From Thalassotalea euphylliae (GTDB lineage: Bacteria; Pseudomonadota; Gammaproteobacteria; Enterobacterales; Alteromonadaceae), in the NCBI RefSeq assembly GCF_003390335.1, contig NZ_QUOU01000001.1, forward strand, positions 4,650,001-4,714,000: a DNA stretch of 64,000 nt, in the 5' to 3' direction. How positions within the stretch are numbered: position 1 is the first letter of the stretch; the number at the start of each line of letters is the position of its first letter. Of this stretch, positions 42,996 through 52,372 are shown piece by piece. A program made the translations under genes and the position numbers. The notes under the pieces are model-generated. The model made no database searches and was not told where the DNA came from. It worked only from the letters and a program-made list of their open reading frames with translations.

Positions 42996-44249
42996 CTAAT
43001 CTTCCTGGCCACTGACCACAATCTGGTTGCGGCCATTTTCTTTAGCGTTGTAAAGCGCTTGATCGGCGGCATTCATTTGCGCAGCGAGCTTGTCATCACT
43101 ATTAAACACAACGCCGATACTGACGGTCAGTGAAATTTGATGATTTTCGTACGACAATTGCGCTAACGATAACTCGCGTCTAAGATCATCTAGGCGCGCG
43201 TATAACTGATCGTCGTCAACCCCAGTTAACAGTACCGCAAATTCTTCACCACCCAAGCGCGCGATCATCGCCCCCGGTAAATGTTTGCGCATGTACAAAG
43301 CCACCATTTTCAAGACATTGTCACCCGCTTCATGACCATAGGTGTCATTGATTTTCTTGAAGTAGTCAATATCAAGCATGGCCAAACAAAACGCCGTGTT
43401 TTGCTCGACATATTGTGGAATTTTGCTTTGTGAAAATTGAATAAAAGCGCGACGGTTTGGTAGGTCCGTCAAGTAGTCAGTATTCGCTGCACGCTGAATC
43501 TGCTTGATGTTATTGAGGTTTTCAATATTTTGCGTAATGCGGCAATAGAATTCTTCAGGACAGAACGGCTTGCGTAAGAAGTCGTCTGCACCGTTTTTTA
43601 TAAAGCGCGCCGAATGAATGCCATTACTAGCGCCAGAAATACCGATGACCGCGAGGCGATCGCGAGTGTAACGCTTGCGAATTTCATTGGTCAGTTCAAT
43701 CCCATCCATATTTGGCATTTCCAGATCGGTAATGACCATTTTGATATCCGGATGCTGCTCAAGTACTTCCAGTGCTTTAACACCATCACTGGCAACATAC
43801 ACAGAGAAGTTGCGACGCTTGAGTAGTTCAACAATGTGGTTACGTGCCGACAAGCTGTCATCAACCACTAAAATACCATTTTCTTGGTTAGTGCGTTGCC
43901 AATGCAGTATGCGCTTCAAATAGAGGAATGCTTGGCTATTTTCTTTTGGAATGTAATCAATCACTGGCTGTGACAAAATCTTTTGGCGGGTCAATTCATC
44001 CATCTTACCCGTCAAAACGACGGCTTGAATACCATGTGATAACACGCATGCAATGGCTTCTCCGTCTGTCGCATCCGGCAACGCATAGTCCACAGTGGCC
44101 GCAAAAAAGCTCGCACCGCCTTGCAACAAACTTTCGACTTCTGCCAAATTGTAGGCCACCGTTACTTCAAATCCCAATGCTTTGGCAAGTTGCTCGATAA
44201 CCTTGGCAATTGCTTTGCTGTCTTCAACGACCAATAAACGTTGTGCCAT
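42996..44249 (-). CDS. REC-REC-GGDEF diguanylate cyclase (PleD-like)
   Basis: A 417-residue response regulator. The first receiver (about 3-120) has VVEDSK and an Asp in ATVDYALPDATDG; the second (about 124-245) has VVDDSLSARN and MVITDLEMPNMDG. The GGDEF domain (about 255-415) has ARLGGEEFAVLL, so cyclase activity is expected. The residues at the inhibitory site position are LPGA instead of RxxD, so feedback inhibition is unlikely. The start is 14 bp after the uvrD stop on the same strand, so it is probably cotranscribed with uvrD. Confidence 0.92.
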   Translation of the reverse strand: MAQRLLVVEDSKAIAKVIEQLAKALGFEVTVAYNLAEVESLLQGGASFFAATVDYALPDATDGEAIACVLSHGIQAVVLTGKMDELTRQKILSQPVIDYIPKENSQAFLYLKRILHWQRTNQENGILVVDDSLSARNHIVELLKRRNFSVYVASDGVKALEVLEQHPDIKMVITDLEMPNMDGIELTNEIRKRYTRDRLAVIGISGASNGIHSARFIKNGADDFLRKPFCPEEFYCRITQNIENLNNIKQIQRAANTDYLTDLPNRRAFIQFSQSKIPQYVEQNTAFCLAMLDIDYFKKINDTYGHEAGDNVLKMVALYMRKHLPGAMIARLGGEEFAVLLTGVDDDQLYARLDDLRRELSLAQLSYENHQISLTVSIGVVFNSDDKLAAQMNAADQALYNAKENGRNQIVVSGQED

Positions 44250-44263
44250 TACTGCTCCTACTA

Positions 44264-46444
44264 TTATTTGCCAAGCGGGGTCAGATTAGCGTACGCAACC
44301 ACTAACCATTTGATCCCTACTTGTTCAAAATTGACCTGAATACGACTTTGCGCACCCGTGCCCTCATAATTGAGTACTACCCCTTCACCAAACTTCTGGT
44401 GCAGTACTGCTTGTCCTAAACTAAAACCGGTATTTTCGAACGATTCCGTCGTGAAAGTTGACGAAAATCGCCCTGTTGGCGCAGGTGTTTTCACTTGGCT
44501 CTGCAAACGAATTTCTTCGACACATTGCGGTGGCAATTCGCGTAAAAATCGGCTTGGTTTGTGATACTTTTCTTGTCCGTACAAGCGACGACTTTCAGCA
44601 TGACATAAGTATAGCTTGTGCATTGCCCTTGTCATGCCAACGTAGCACAAGCGGCGCTCTTCTTCCAAGCGGCTGATATCTTCTTGCGACTGCTGCGAAG
44701 GGAACATCCCCTCTTCAAGCCCAGCAATAAAGACCAGCGGGAACTCCAAACCTTTCGCTGAGTGCATGGTCATGAGCTGCACCGCTGGCTCGTAATCATC
44801 AGCTTGTGATTCACCCGCCTCCAGCGAAGCATGCGTTAAAAATGCCGTAAGTTTCGTTTGCTCTTCTGTCAACTCAGGCTCTTGCTCAAACGTTTGGCAT
44901 GCGGTCACCAATTCATTCAAGTTTTCAATGCGTGCCTGCGCGCGTTCGCCTTTTTCAGCTTGGTACATCGCTTTAAGACCGCTATGACCGATAACAAAGT
45001 TCACCTGTTGATCTAAATCGAGGTCGCGAGAGTCGTCTTCAAGCTGATCAATCAAATTAATGAAGTTAGTGATGGCGTTGGCAGCACGTCCTTTAAGGCT
45101 TTGTTCGGCCAGCATGTTTTGACACGCTTGCCACAGCGTCACTGCCATAGATTTTGCTGCGTCGCGAACCAGTGCAAGGCTTTGATTGCCAATACCACGC
45201 GTTGGCGTGTTGATAATGCGCTCAAACGCAGCATCGTCATCGCGATTATTGATCAAGCGCATGTACGCCAGCGCATCTTTGATCTCTTGACGCTCGAAGA
45301 AGCGCAAGCCGCCATAAATGCGATAAGGTAGCTGCCCCTGTAACAAGGCTTCTTCGAGCAGGCGTGATTGGGCATTGCTGCGATACAAAATAGCGACATC
45401 ATCGAGCGAGCCGCTTTCCTCTCGCCACGTATTAATGCGGCCAGCGATAAAACGCGCTTCGTCAATTTCATTAAAGGCGGTGTAGATCGAGATTTTTTCA
45501 CCAGCTTCATCTTGCGTCCACAGCTCTTTGCCAAGACGATTATTGTTATTGGCAATCAGCTGGTTTGAGGCGTTCAGAATGTTCGCGGTTGAACGGTAAT
45601 TTTGCTCTAAACGAATGGTTTCAGCTTTCGGGTAATCATCTAAAAAGCGTTGAATATTCTCAATTTTCGCGCCGCGCCAGCCGTAAATCGACTGATCGTC
45701 ATCACCGACAATCATGACATTGCTTTGTTGCTTACCCAGCATAGTTAACCAAGCGTATTGAATGGCATTGGTATCTTGGAATTCGTCGACCAAAATATGC
45801 TTAAAGCGCTGTTGGTAGTGCGCTAATAGGGCAGGGTGATCGAGCCACAGCTCGTGCGCGCGTAGCAAGAGTTCAGCAAAATCCACCAATCCAGCGCGAT
45901 CGCAAGCGTCTTGGTAACTTTGGTAAATATTAATAAAAGTTTGCTCGGTTGGATCAAACTGAGCGTCAAGGTGCTTAGGCCGTAGCCCTTCGTCTTTTTT
46001 GCCATTGATATACCAAACCGCTTGCTTGGCAGGCCATTTTTTCTCGTCCAAATTCAAGGCGCGAATCGTGCGTTTTACTAAACGCAGCTGGTCATCAGAG
46101 TCCAGTACTTGGAAACTTTGTGGCAAATTAGCTTCTTGAAAGTGCATCCGCAACAGGCGATGCGCTAGGCCGTGGAAAGTCCCTAACCACATGCCAAAGA
46201 CATTGCCGCCGGTTGTTTGCTCAACACGAGCACGCATTTCAGAGGCCGCTTTATTGGTAAAGGTAACCGCAAGAATACTGTGTGGCGAGGCTTGTTCGAT
46301 ACGCATTAACCAAGCAATGCGCTGCACTAAAACGCGCGTTTTACCACTGCCAGCACCCGCCAGTACCAGCATATTTTGTAAAGGAGCAGCGACGGCTTCA
46401 CGCTGCTTGTCATTTAAGCCGTCTAATAGATCAGACACATCCAT
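44264..46444 (-). CDS. uvrD: DNA helicase II UvrD
   Basis: A 726-residue SF1A helicase of nucleotide-excision and mismatch repair. Q motif and Walker A are in LNDKQREAVAAP...VLAGAGSGKTRVLVQRI, Walker B in HILVDEFQDTNAIQY, then DDDQSIYGWRGA, LEQNYRST and the C-terminal VQLMTMHSAKGLEFPLVF and EERRLCYVGMTRA. The C-terminal tail (VLHQKFGEGVVLNYEGTG) is the Tudor-like domain that binds RNA polymerase. Length matches E. coli (720). It starts 3 bp after yigB. Confidence 0.97.
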   Translation of the reverse strand: MDVSDLLDGLNDKQREAVAAPLQNMLVLAGAGSGKTRVLVQRIAWLMRIEQASPHSILAVTFTNKAASEMRARVEQTTGGNVFGMWLGTFHGLAHRLLRMHFQEANLPQSFQVLDSDDQLRLVKRTIRALNLDEKKWPAKQAVWYINGKKDEGLRPKHLDAQFDPTEQTFINIYQSYQDACDRAGLVDFAELLLRAHELWLDHPALLAHYQQRFKHILVDEFQDTNAIQYAWLTMLGKQQSNVMIVGDDDQSIYGWRGAKIENIQRFLDDYPKAETIRLEQNYRSTANILNASNQLIANNNNRLGKELWTQDEAGEKISIYTAFNEIDEARFIAGRINTWREESGSLDDVAILYRSNAQSRLLEEALLQGQLPYRIYGGLRFFERQEIKDALAYMRLINNRDDDAAFERIINTPTRGIGNQSLALVRDAAKSMAVTLWQACQNMLAEQSLKGRAANAITNFINLIDQLEDDSRDLDLDQQVNFVIGHSGLKAMYQAEKGERAQARIENLNELVTACQTFEQEPELTEEQTKLTAFLTHASLEAGESQADDYEPAVQLMTMHSAKGLEFPLVFIAGLEEGMFPSQQSQEDISRLEEERRLCYVGMTRAMHKLYLCHAESRRLYGQEKYHKPSRFLRELPPQCVEEIRLQSQVKTPAPTGRFSSTFTTESFENTGFSLGQAVLHQKFGEGVVLNYEGTGAQSRIQVNFEQVGIKWLVVAYANLTPLGK

Positions 46445-46447
46445 TAT

Positions 46448-47182
46448 TTAGGAACTCAAGTGGGGAGCTAAGCCAGCTAGCTGCGTAACGTCGCTTAACT
46501 CGATATGGGGTAAAACTTTTAGCGGTTTGCCAACATCGTAACAAGATAACCATGCCGCTTGGCAGCCAGCGCGCAGTGCGCCGAGAATATCGGCGCGGCC
46601 ACAGTCACCCACGTGCAGCATGTGCTCACACGCAATCCCTAAGTCTTGCGCCGCTTGCTCAAACAAGTCACCTGCGGGTTTCATGCGATGACCATTGCCG
46701 GCGTGATAGATATAGTCGAAATGCGCTTTTATGCCGATCGCCTCTGTGTCAACATTGCCATTGCTGATCGCGACCACGGGCACGTATTGGCGCAGTTGTT
46801 GTAACAGCGCAATGCTGCTTGGTGGCACAACAAAATTACTGCGCGTTGCCAAGAAATACGCCATGGCCTGCTGGGCAAGCTCTGTCGCTTGCGCGGTGGC
46901 GATACCTAAACTTTCCATGCCCTGTTGATACGTTGCCAAGCGCAGTGCCGTGACATCATGTGTTAACTCTGGTGTCTGTTCAACAACCGCAGTGCGGTGT
47001 GGCGCCCAAAAGTGGCGATCAAAAACAAGGCCATCAACCACAGCCAATGGCGCTAGTAACTGTTGAAAATAGGGCGGCATTGCACGCTCAGTAGCAACCA
47101 TGACGGGCCGATTACTGTAGAGGGTATCATCCAAGTCAAAGCTGATCGCCTTGATGGGTTTTAAGCTTCGGTAAAATTTCAC
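46448..47182 (-). CDS. yigB: HAD-family phosphatase YigB
   Basis: A 244-residue haloacid-dehalogenase hydrolase: motif I SFDLDDTLYSNRPVM, motif II in VVAISNGNVD, a later Lys (HRMKPAGDLFE) and motif IV HVGDCGRADILGA. In E. coli YigB is an FMN phosphatase. It lies between DUF484 and uvrD as in E. coli, except that xerC, normally directly before it, is missing. Confidence 0.93.
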   Translation of the reverse strand: MKFYRSLKPIKAISFDLDDTLYSNRPVMVATERAMPPYFQQLLAPLAVVDGLVFDRHFWAPHRTAVVEQTPELTHDVTALRLATYQQGMESLGIATAQATELAQQAMAYFLATRSNFVVPPSSIALLQQLRQYVPVVAISNGNVDTEAIGIKAHFDYIYHAGNGHRMKPAGDLFEQAAQDLGIACEHMLHVGDCGRADILGALRAGCQAAWLSCYDVGKPLKVLPHIELSDVTQLAGLAPHLSS

Positions 47183-47197
47183 GTTGTTGGCTTAACG

Positions 47198-47884
47198 TTA
47201 TTTCGTCGCTAAATGTTGAAATAATAGCTTAGCCACCAATTTTTGAAACTGGCCAAGCAATAAGGTATCCATACGTGGGTCAAAGTGATCGGCATCTTGT
47301 GAGCTAATCGCTAAAAAGCCAATATCCTGCTCAAGGTGCGCAAGCTTGATCAGCACCACTGAGCCAGCGGTACTGCTAGCAAAAATCTGTTGCAACTCAG
47401 CCTGCTGCAAGCGGCCAAAATAATACTCGTCATGCGCAAGGCGCGCATCGAAAATGGTTTGGCAATTTTGGCTGACAATACTGGTGTGTTCGGCACTGTA
47501 TTCAGGCGTTAGCCAAAGCTTTAAACCCGCTAACGAGAGTAATTCGAGCGTTGCCCGCGATAAAATATCTAAGAGCTGAGTCACATTCTCACTGTCAATC
47601 AATTGCAAATACAAATCGCTATACAGTAAGAACAACTGTTCATTTTGATTGGCAACTGACATCAGCTGAGTGATTTCTTCTTCAAGCCCCTGAATTTTTT
47701 GGCGCAATTGCGTTTGTTGGCGTTCAACTAACGACACAGTGCCACGATGCGTGTCTTGCAAGCGCAAACCAGTAATTAATGCGGGATTGCGGTTAAAAAA
47801 TTCAGGGTTATCTTCCAAATAGCGTGCAACGATCTCATCGGTTAATGGCAAGTCATCGGCATGCAAAGGATTTTGTTCATTCAT
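47198..47884 (-). CDS. DUF484 family protein (GAF-like)
   Basis: A 228-residue cytoplasmic protein of the DUF484 family: an N-terminal helical part (VARYLEDNPEFFNRNPALIT, a hallmark), a coiled coil (VERQQTQLRQKIQGLEEEI) and a C-terminal GAF-like domain ending LGQFQKLVAKLLFQHL. Its role is unknown; in most gammaproteobacteria it sits between dapF and xerC. The start overlaps the dapF stop (ATGA), so the two are coupled. Confidence 0.9.
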   Translation of the reverse strand: MNEQNPLHADDLPLTDEIVARYLEDNPEFFNRNPALITGLRLQDTHRGTVSLVERQQTQLRQKIQGLEEEITQLMSVANQNEQLFLLYSDLYLQLIDSENVTQLLDILSRATLELLSLAGLKLWLTPEYSAEHTSIVSQNCQTIFDARLAHDEYYFGRLQQAELQQIFASSTAGSVVLIKLAHLEQDIGFLAISSQDADHFDPRMDTLLLGQFQKLVAKLLFQHLATK

Positions 47885-48711
47885 ATATGTATTTGACCAT
47901 CAAAAACATGAGTGGCAGGGCCAGACATTTTTACCGGATGCCCGGGACCTTTCCAAAATATTCGTAGTTTACCGCCGGGGAGTTCGACAGTAACTTGTTT
48001 ATTCAATTTTTTCTGTGTTTGCCCAATCACAACCGCAGCACATGCGCCGCTACCACAGGCCAGCGTTTCACCGGCTCCGCGCTCATAGACGCGCAGTTTG
48101 ATAAAGTCGGGAGAAACCACCTGCATAAAGCCAACATTAACTTCTTTGGGAAAACGCTCGTGAACAGAAAGTTCGTGCCCGAGTGTTTCTACTGGCGCCG
48201 TTTTGACATCATCAACGGTGAGAACACAATGGGGGTTACCCATAGATACCGCGCCACACAGCACGGTTTCGTGCTCGGTACGCATAATATAGGTGCCTTC
48301 AACTTTTTGCGCTTTAAACGGAATTTGCCCCGGTTCAAATTGCGGTGTTGGCATGTTCACCGAGACGTTGCCATCGCGCTCAATATACAAGGTCATCTTA
48401 CCCGACTGAGTCGAAACGCGAATTTTATTGCGATTGGTCAGCCCTTTACTGCGCACAAAGCGTGCAAAACAACGGGCGCCATTGCCACATTGGCCCACTT
48501 CGCTGCCGTCGGCATTGAAGATGCGGTAGTGAAAATCTAAATCGGGGTCATAAGGCGGTTCAACCACTAACAATTGATCAAAGCCAACGCCAAAATTGCG
48601 ATCTGCCAGTTTCTTTATTTGCTCATTCGGTAAGTAAACGTTTTGGGTGACATTATCAATGACCATAAAGTCATTGCCCAACCCGTGCATTTTAGAAAAA
48701 TTAACCAGCAT
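47881..48711 (-). CDS. dapF: Diaminopimelate epimerase DapF
   Basis: A 276-residue enzyme converting LL- to meso-diaminopimelate for lysine and peptidoglycan. The two catalytic cysteines are in QCGNGARCFARF (Cys75) and TLACGSGACAAVV (about residue 219). The start MLVNFSKMHGLGNDFMVID is a signature of the family. It follows lysA on the same strand. Confidence 0.97.
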   Translation of the reverse strand: MLVNFSKMHGLGNDFMVIDNVTQNVYLPNEQIKKLADRNFGVGFDQLLVVEPPYDPDLDFHYRIFNADGSEVGQCGNGARCFARFVRSKGLTNRNKIRVSTQSGKMTLYIERDGNVSVNMPTPQFEPGQIPFKAQKVEGTYIMRTEHETVLCGAVSMGNPHCVLTVDDVKTAPVETLGHELSVHERFPKEVNVGFMQVVSPDFIKLRVYERGAGETLACGSGACAAVVIGQTQKKLNKQVTVELPGGKLRIFWKGPGHPVKMSGPATHVFDGQIHI

Positions 48712-48749
48712 ACTGTCTTTCTTTAGTTCTTATTGAGTGTCTTTATTGC

Positions 48750-50024
48750 TTATTGGCCGCTATTGGGTGCCGATGAGTCCGGCAGGGTGTGCTCACCTTG
48801 CCATAATTGCTCAATGGTTTCTCGCTCGCGCACTAGCGTACTGGTTTCGCCGTCAACCATGACTTCGGCGACGCGTGGGCGACTGTTGTAGTTTGAACTC
48901 ATGGTAAAGCCATAAGCACCTGCAGAGCGCACCGCCAGCAAGTCACCCGCTTGAATCGCTAGCTCGCGGTCTTTACCGAGAAAATCACCCGTTTCACAAA
49001 TTGGCCCGACCACATCGTAATTAACCTTAGGCGCATTGGTGCGCGGCTCAACCGGAATAATGTTTTGCCACGCTTGGTAGAGTGACGGACGCAGTAAATC
49101 ATTCATGGCCGCGTCAACAATGGCGAAATGCTTGTCTTGATTGGTTTTGATAAACTCAACTTGAGTCACCAATATCCCGGCATTGGCCATAATGGCGCGC
49201 CCCGGCTCATAAATCAGGGTAATACTGCGATCAGCAATTTTCTCGGCAATCGCTTTCGCGTATTCGTTAGGATGCGGAGGTTGTTCATCGTCGTAACAGA
49301 CCCCTAAACCACCACCGACATCGATGTGTGAGAGGGAAATACCTTGCTCGGCTAAGGTATCAACCAGTACCAACACGCGGTCAAGCGCATCTAAAAAGGG
49401 CTGCACTTCTGTTAGCTGAGAGCCGATATGACAATCTACTCCCTTGATCGCAATATTCGCGAGTGTTGCCGCGTGTTGATAAAGCGCTGGGGCTTCTTCA
49501 ATACTGATCCCAAATTTATTCTCTTTTAAGCCCGTTGAAATATAAGGGTGTGTGCCCGCGTCAACATCTGGGTTAACGCGAAACGAGACGGGTGCTTTTT
49601 TGCCAAGCTTGCCAGCCACATGATTAATGCGTTCAAGCTCGGCGGCAGACTCAATATTAAAACAATAAATACCGTGTGATAGCGCATAAGCGATTTCATC
49701 AGACGTTTTGCCAACGCCGGAAAAAACCACTTTCGCGGGATCGCCACCAGCAGCAATTACGCGTGCCAGCTCACCTTTAGAGACAATATCAAAGCCCGAG
49801 CCTAAACGCGCCATCACGTTCAATACGGCCAAGTTGCTGTTCGCTTTGACCGCATAGCACACCAAATGAGGGAGCTCACCTGCGGCTTGGTCGAAAGCAT
49901 GCCAGTGGCGCTCTATTGTCGCTCTTGAATAGACATAAAGCGGTGTTTGATACTCGTTCGCCAGCGAAGCGACCGCGCAGCCCTCGGCATACAAAGCATC
50001 ACCTTGATAGTTAAAATAATCCAC
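48750..50024 (-). CDS. lysA: Diaminopimelate decarboxylase LysA
   Basis: A 424-residue fold-III PLP enzyme that makes lysine from meso-diaminopimelate. The PLP lysine is Lys60 in LVCYAVKANSN; HIDVGGGLGVCY and IYEPGRAIMANAGILV bind the cofactor phosphate; the C-terminal GPICETGDFLGKDRE and GAYGFTMSSNYNSRPR complete the active site. It starts at GTG 50024, overlapping the lptM stop by one base (TAGTG), so the order lptM-lysA-dapF is translationally linked. Confidence 0.96.
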   Translation of the reverse strand: MDYFNYQGDALYAEGCAVASLANEYQTPLYVYSRATIERHWHAFDQAAGELPHLVCYAVKANSNLAVLNVMARLGSGFDIVSKGELARVIAAGGDPAKVVFSGVGKTSDEIAYALSHGIYCFNIESAAELERINHVAGKLGKKAPVSFRVNPDVDAGTHPYISTGLKENKFGISIEEAPALYQHAATLANIAIKGVDCHIGSQLTEVQPFLDALDRVLVLVDTLAEQGISLSHIDVGGGLGVCYDDEQPPHPNEYAKAIAEKIADRSITLIYEPGRAIMANAGILVTQVEFIKTNQDKHFAIVDAAMNDLLRPSLYQAWQNIIPVEPRTNAPKVNYDVVGPICETGDFLGKDRELAIQAGDLLAVRSAGAYGFTMSSNYNSRPRVAEVMVDGETSTLVRERETIEQLWQGEHTLPDSSAPNSGQ

Positions 50025-50164
50025 TAGTTTGCTCCTGCATCCGACGCTGGCTGCTCTTGTTCAGGCTGCTCTGGGGTTTGATAAAGTGGCCCTTTTAAAC
50101 CACAACCAGCAAGTACAGCAAGCACAAAAAAACAGGCAAAAATTCGGTTAAGTTTTGTTTTCAT
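50024..50164 (-). CDS. lptM: LPS-assembly lipoprotein LptM (YifL)
   Basis: A 46-residue lipoprotein from ATG 50164: basic start MKTKLNR, hydrophobic stretch, lipobox LAGC with Cys21, then GLKGPLYQTP, the conserved motif of LptM/YifL, and a Glu/Gln/Pro-rich tail. LptM assists folding of the LptD/LptE translocon in the outer membrane. The location before lysA/dapF and opposite cyaY is the usual one. It is the first gene of the long minus-strand run that goes through dapF and uvrD. Confidence 0.93.
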   Translation of the reverse strand: MKTKLNRIFACFFVLAVLAGCGLKGPLYQTPEQPEQEQPASDAGAN

Positions 50165-50282
50165 TTTTTAATAAGTTAGCAGGCAAAAATTAAGGTAATA
50201 CGCTGGTATTACGGCATGTGACTGGTATTATACGCACATGCACATCAACAAATACAAGTGTTATCACTCTTGGATCTGATAA

Positions 50283-50603
50283 ATGAACGATAGCCAATAC
50301 AATTTCATTGCTGACGAGTTATTACTCGCAGTAGAAGAAGCCATTGAAGACTGCGGCACAGACATTGATTACGAAGGTGTCGGTGGGATGTTGACTTTGG
50401 CATTTAAAAACGGCAGTAAAATTATCATCAACAAGCAAGCGCCACTGCATGAAATTTGGGTTGCTACCAAGTTCAACGGTCACCATTTTGTCTTAGACAA
50501 TGACCAATGGCGCGATAAACGTGCCGGCGACGAATTTTGGCAGTTTTTGTCTGCCGCCGTTGCCAAACAGGCAGAAGCCGACATTACCTTAACGCAACCG
50601 TAA
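50283..50603 (+). CDS. cyaY: Frataxin-like iron-sulphur cluster protein CyaY
   Basis: A 106-residue bacterial frataxin that binds iron and modulates IscS activity. The acidic first helix (ADELLLAVEEAIEDCGTDIDYE), the Gly-containing strand GGMLTLAFKNGSKIIINKQ and the conserved HEIWVATKFNGHHF identify it. It is divergent from lptM and just upstream of the haem genes, a sensible place for an iron-related protein. Confidence 0.96.
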   Translation: MNDSQYNFIADELLLAVEEAIEDCGTDIDYEGVGGMLTLAFKNGSKIIINKQAPLHEIWVATKFNGHHFVLDNDQWRDKRAGDEFWQFLSAAVAKQAEADITLTQP

Positions 50604-50640
50604 GCGCTAAGCCCACAGAACTCAGTCGTAAGAGATCACC

Positions 50641-51564
50641 ATGACCACAGTAAGAATTGCAACCCGCAAAAGTGCCTTAGCCCTATGGCAAGCGGAATAC
50701 GTCAAAGCTCAATTAGAGCACTTCCACCCAGATATCACCGTTGAATTAGTGCCGATGACCACCAAGGGCGACATCATTTTGGATACCCCATTAGCAAAGG
50801 TCGGCGGTAAAGGCTTATTCGTAAAAGAGCTGGAAGTGGCGATGCTCGAAGGCCGTGCGGACATTGCCGTGCACTCGATGAAAGACGTGCCAGTGGACTT
50901 CCCAGAAGGTTTGGGATTAGAAGTTATTTGTCCGCGTGAAGACCCGCGTGACGCGTTTGTGTCGAACACATACGCCAGCATTGACAAACTGCCTAAAGGC
51001 GCCATTGTCGGCACCTCAAGCTTACGCCGCCAATGTCAGCTGAAATCGCAGCGCCCTGACCTAGAGATTCGCGATCTGCGCGGTAACGTCAATACGCGTT
51101 TGAAGAAACTTGATGACGGCGAATACGATGCGATTATTTTAGCATCAGCGGGCTTAATTCGATTAGCAATGCCTGAGCGCATCAAGGCCTTTATCGAACC
51201 AGAGCAAATGTTACCCGCCAACGGCCAAGGTGCGGTGGGTATTGAATGCCGCACGGATGATGAAACAATAAAGCAATTGCTTGCACCACTTGAATGCCAA
51301 GAAACTCGCGTACGCGTATTAGCAGAGCGCGCGATGAACCGAGCGCTTGAAGGTGGCTGCCAAGTCCCCATCGGCAGCTATGCCATTATTGAAGACGACG
51401 AACTCTACTTGCGCGGTTTAGTTGGCTCGGTCGACGGCAGTGAAATCATCGAAAGTGAGATCACAGGCAGTATTGAACACGCCGAGGCGATTGGCCAAAA
51501 GCTTGCCGACACCCTGCTTGGCTTAGGCGCGAAGCGCATTCTTCAGCAAGTTTACGGTGACTAA
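50641..51564 (+). CDS. hemC: Porphobilinogen deaminase HemC
   Basis: A 307-residue hydroxymethylbilane synthase of haem synthesis. The start VRIATRKSALALWQAEYVKA, AVHSMKDVP, GTSSLRRQCQ and RDLRGNVNTRL contact the substrate. The dipyrromethane cofactor Cys lies in ALEGGCQVPIGSY. The hemD GTG overlaps its end by 8 bp. First of hemC-hemD-hemX-hemY. Confidence 0.97.
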   Translation: MTTVRIATRKSALALWQAEYVKAQLEHFHPDITVELVPMTTKGDIILDTPLAKVGGKGLFVKELEVAMLEGRADIAVHSMKDVPVDFPEGLGLEVICPREDPRDAFVSNTYASIDKLPKGAIVGTSSLRRQCQLKSQRPDLEIRDLRGNVNTRLKKLDDGEYDAIILASAGLIRLAMPERIKAFIEPEQMLPANGQGAVGIECRTDDETIKQLLAPLECQETRVRVLAERAMNRALEGGCQVPIGSYAIIEDDELYLRGLVGSVDGSEIIESEITGSIEHAEAIGQKLADTLLGLGAKRILQQVYGD

Positions 51565-52372
51565 CATAGACCACCCGCCAAGCAAAAAAGCGAGTAATGA
51601 GCGGCACCAAGCTAAGCTGCTGATTACTCGCCCAGCACCTCAAGCAGAGCAGCTTGCCCAGCAACTGCAACGCGCTGGCTATCAAACCTTTTGCCAGCCA
51701 TTGTTTACCTACCAAGCAGGCAGTAGCCAACAAACACTCTCTCAGTTACTTAGCGAACATTCTCCAGAGATATTAATCTTCGTCAGCAAGGCGGCAGTCG
51801 AATGGGCGAATCAGATATTACCTTTGCCACAGTGGGCTGCTAAAACCGTTATCGCGGTTGGCAATGCAACGCAAGGAGCCCTGATACAAGCGGGCATCAC
51901 ACAGGTGATTTGCCCAACTCAGCATGACAGCGAAGGGATGTTGGCGCTACCCGCACTGGCGAAGGTATCGAACCGCAATATTTTAATCATTCGCGGCAAT
52001 GGTGGCCGCGAACTGCTGGCGAATGAATTGATTATGCGCGGTGCGAATGTTCGCTATTTCGAAAGTTATTATCGCCAGTGGCTGGAGTTTGATCAGCGTC
52101 AAGCCTGCCTATGGCGTGAACAGGGGGTGACAGGCATTATAGTGACCAGTCAGGCATTACTTGAAAGCGCATGGCAATTAACTCAAAATGTATCGCATCC
52201 ACAAGACAAAGATAATTTCTGGCAAAACACATGCTTATGGCTTGTCGCCAGCGAGCGTATTGCTGATACTGCTCGGAGATATGGACTGCAACAGGTTGTC
52301 TGCACCCAAGGTGCGAGCGATCAAGCGATAATGAAAACGCTGAATCAATTGGAACGAACAAATGACAGATAA
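51557..52372 (+). CDS. hemD: Uroporphyrinogen-III synthase HemD
   Basis: A 271-residue enzyme that closes the tetrapyrrole ring with inversion of ring D. Sequence is poorly conserved in this family, but LLITRPAPQAEQLAQQLQRA at the start, IFVSKAAVEWA, AVGNATQGAL, ILIIRGNGGRELL and YFESYYRQW are the expected landmarks. It starts at GTG 51557, with about 15 extra residues before the family core. It overlaps hemX by 11 bp. Confidence 0.93.
   Translation: MTNIDHPPSKKASNERHQAKLLITRPAPQAEQLAQQLQRAGYQTFCQPLFTYQAGSSQQTLSQLLSEHSPEILIFVSKAAVEWANQILPLPQWAAKTVIAVGNATQGALIQAGITQVICPTQHDSEGMLALPALAKVSNRNILIIRGNGGRELLANELIMRGANVRYFESYYRQWLEFDQRQACLWREQGVTGIIVTSQALLESAWQLTQNVSHPQDKDNFWQNTCLWLVASERIADTARRYGLQQVVCTQGASDQAIMKTLNQLERTNDR

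Noticed and set aside
47995..48540. 181-aa open frame antisense to dapF
   Set aside because: No recognisable domain, and it lies wholly inside a well-conserved enzyme gene.
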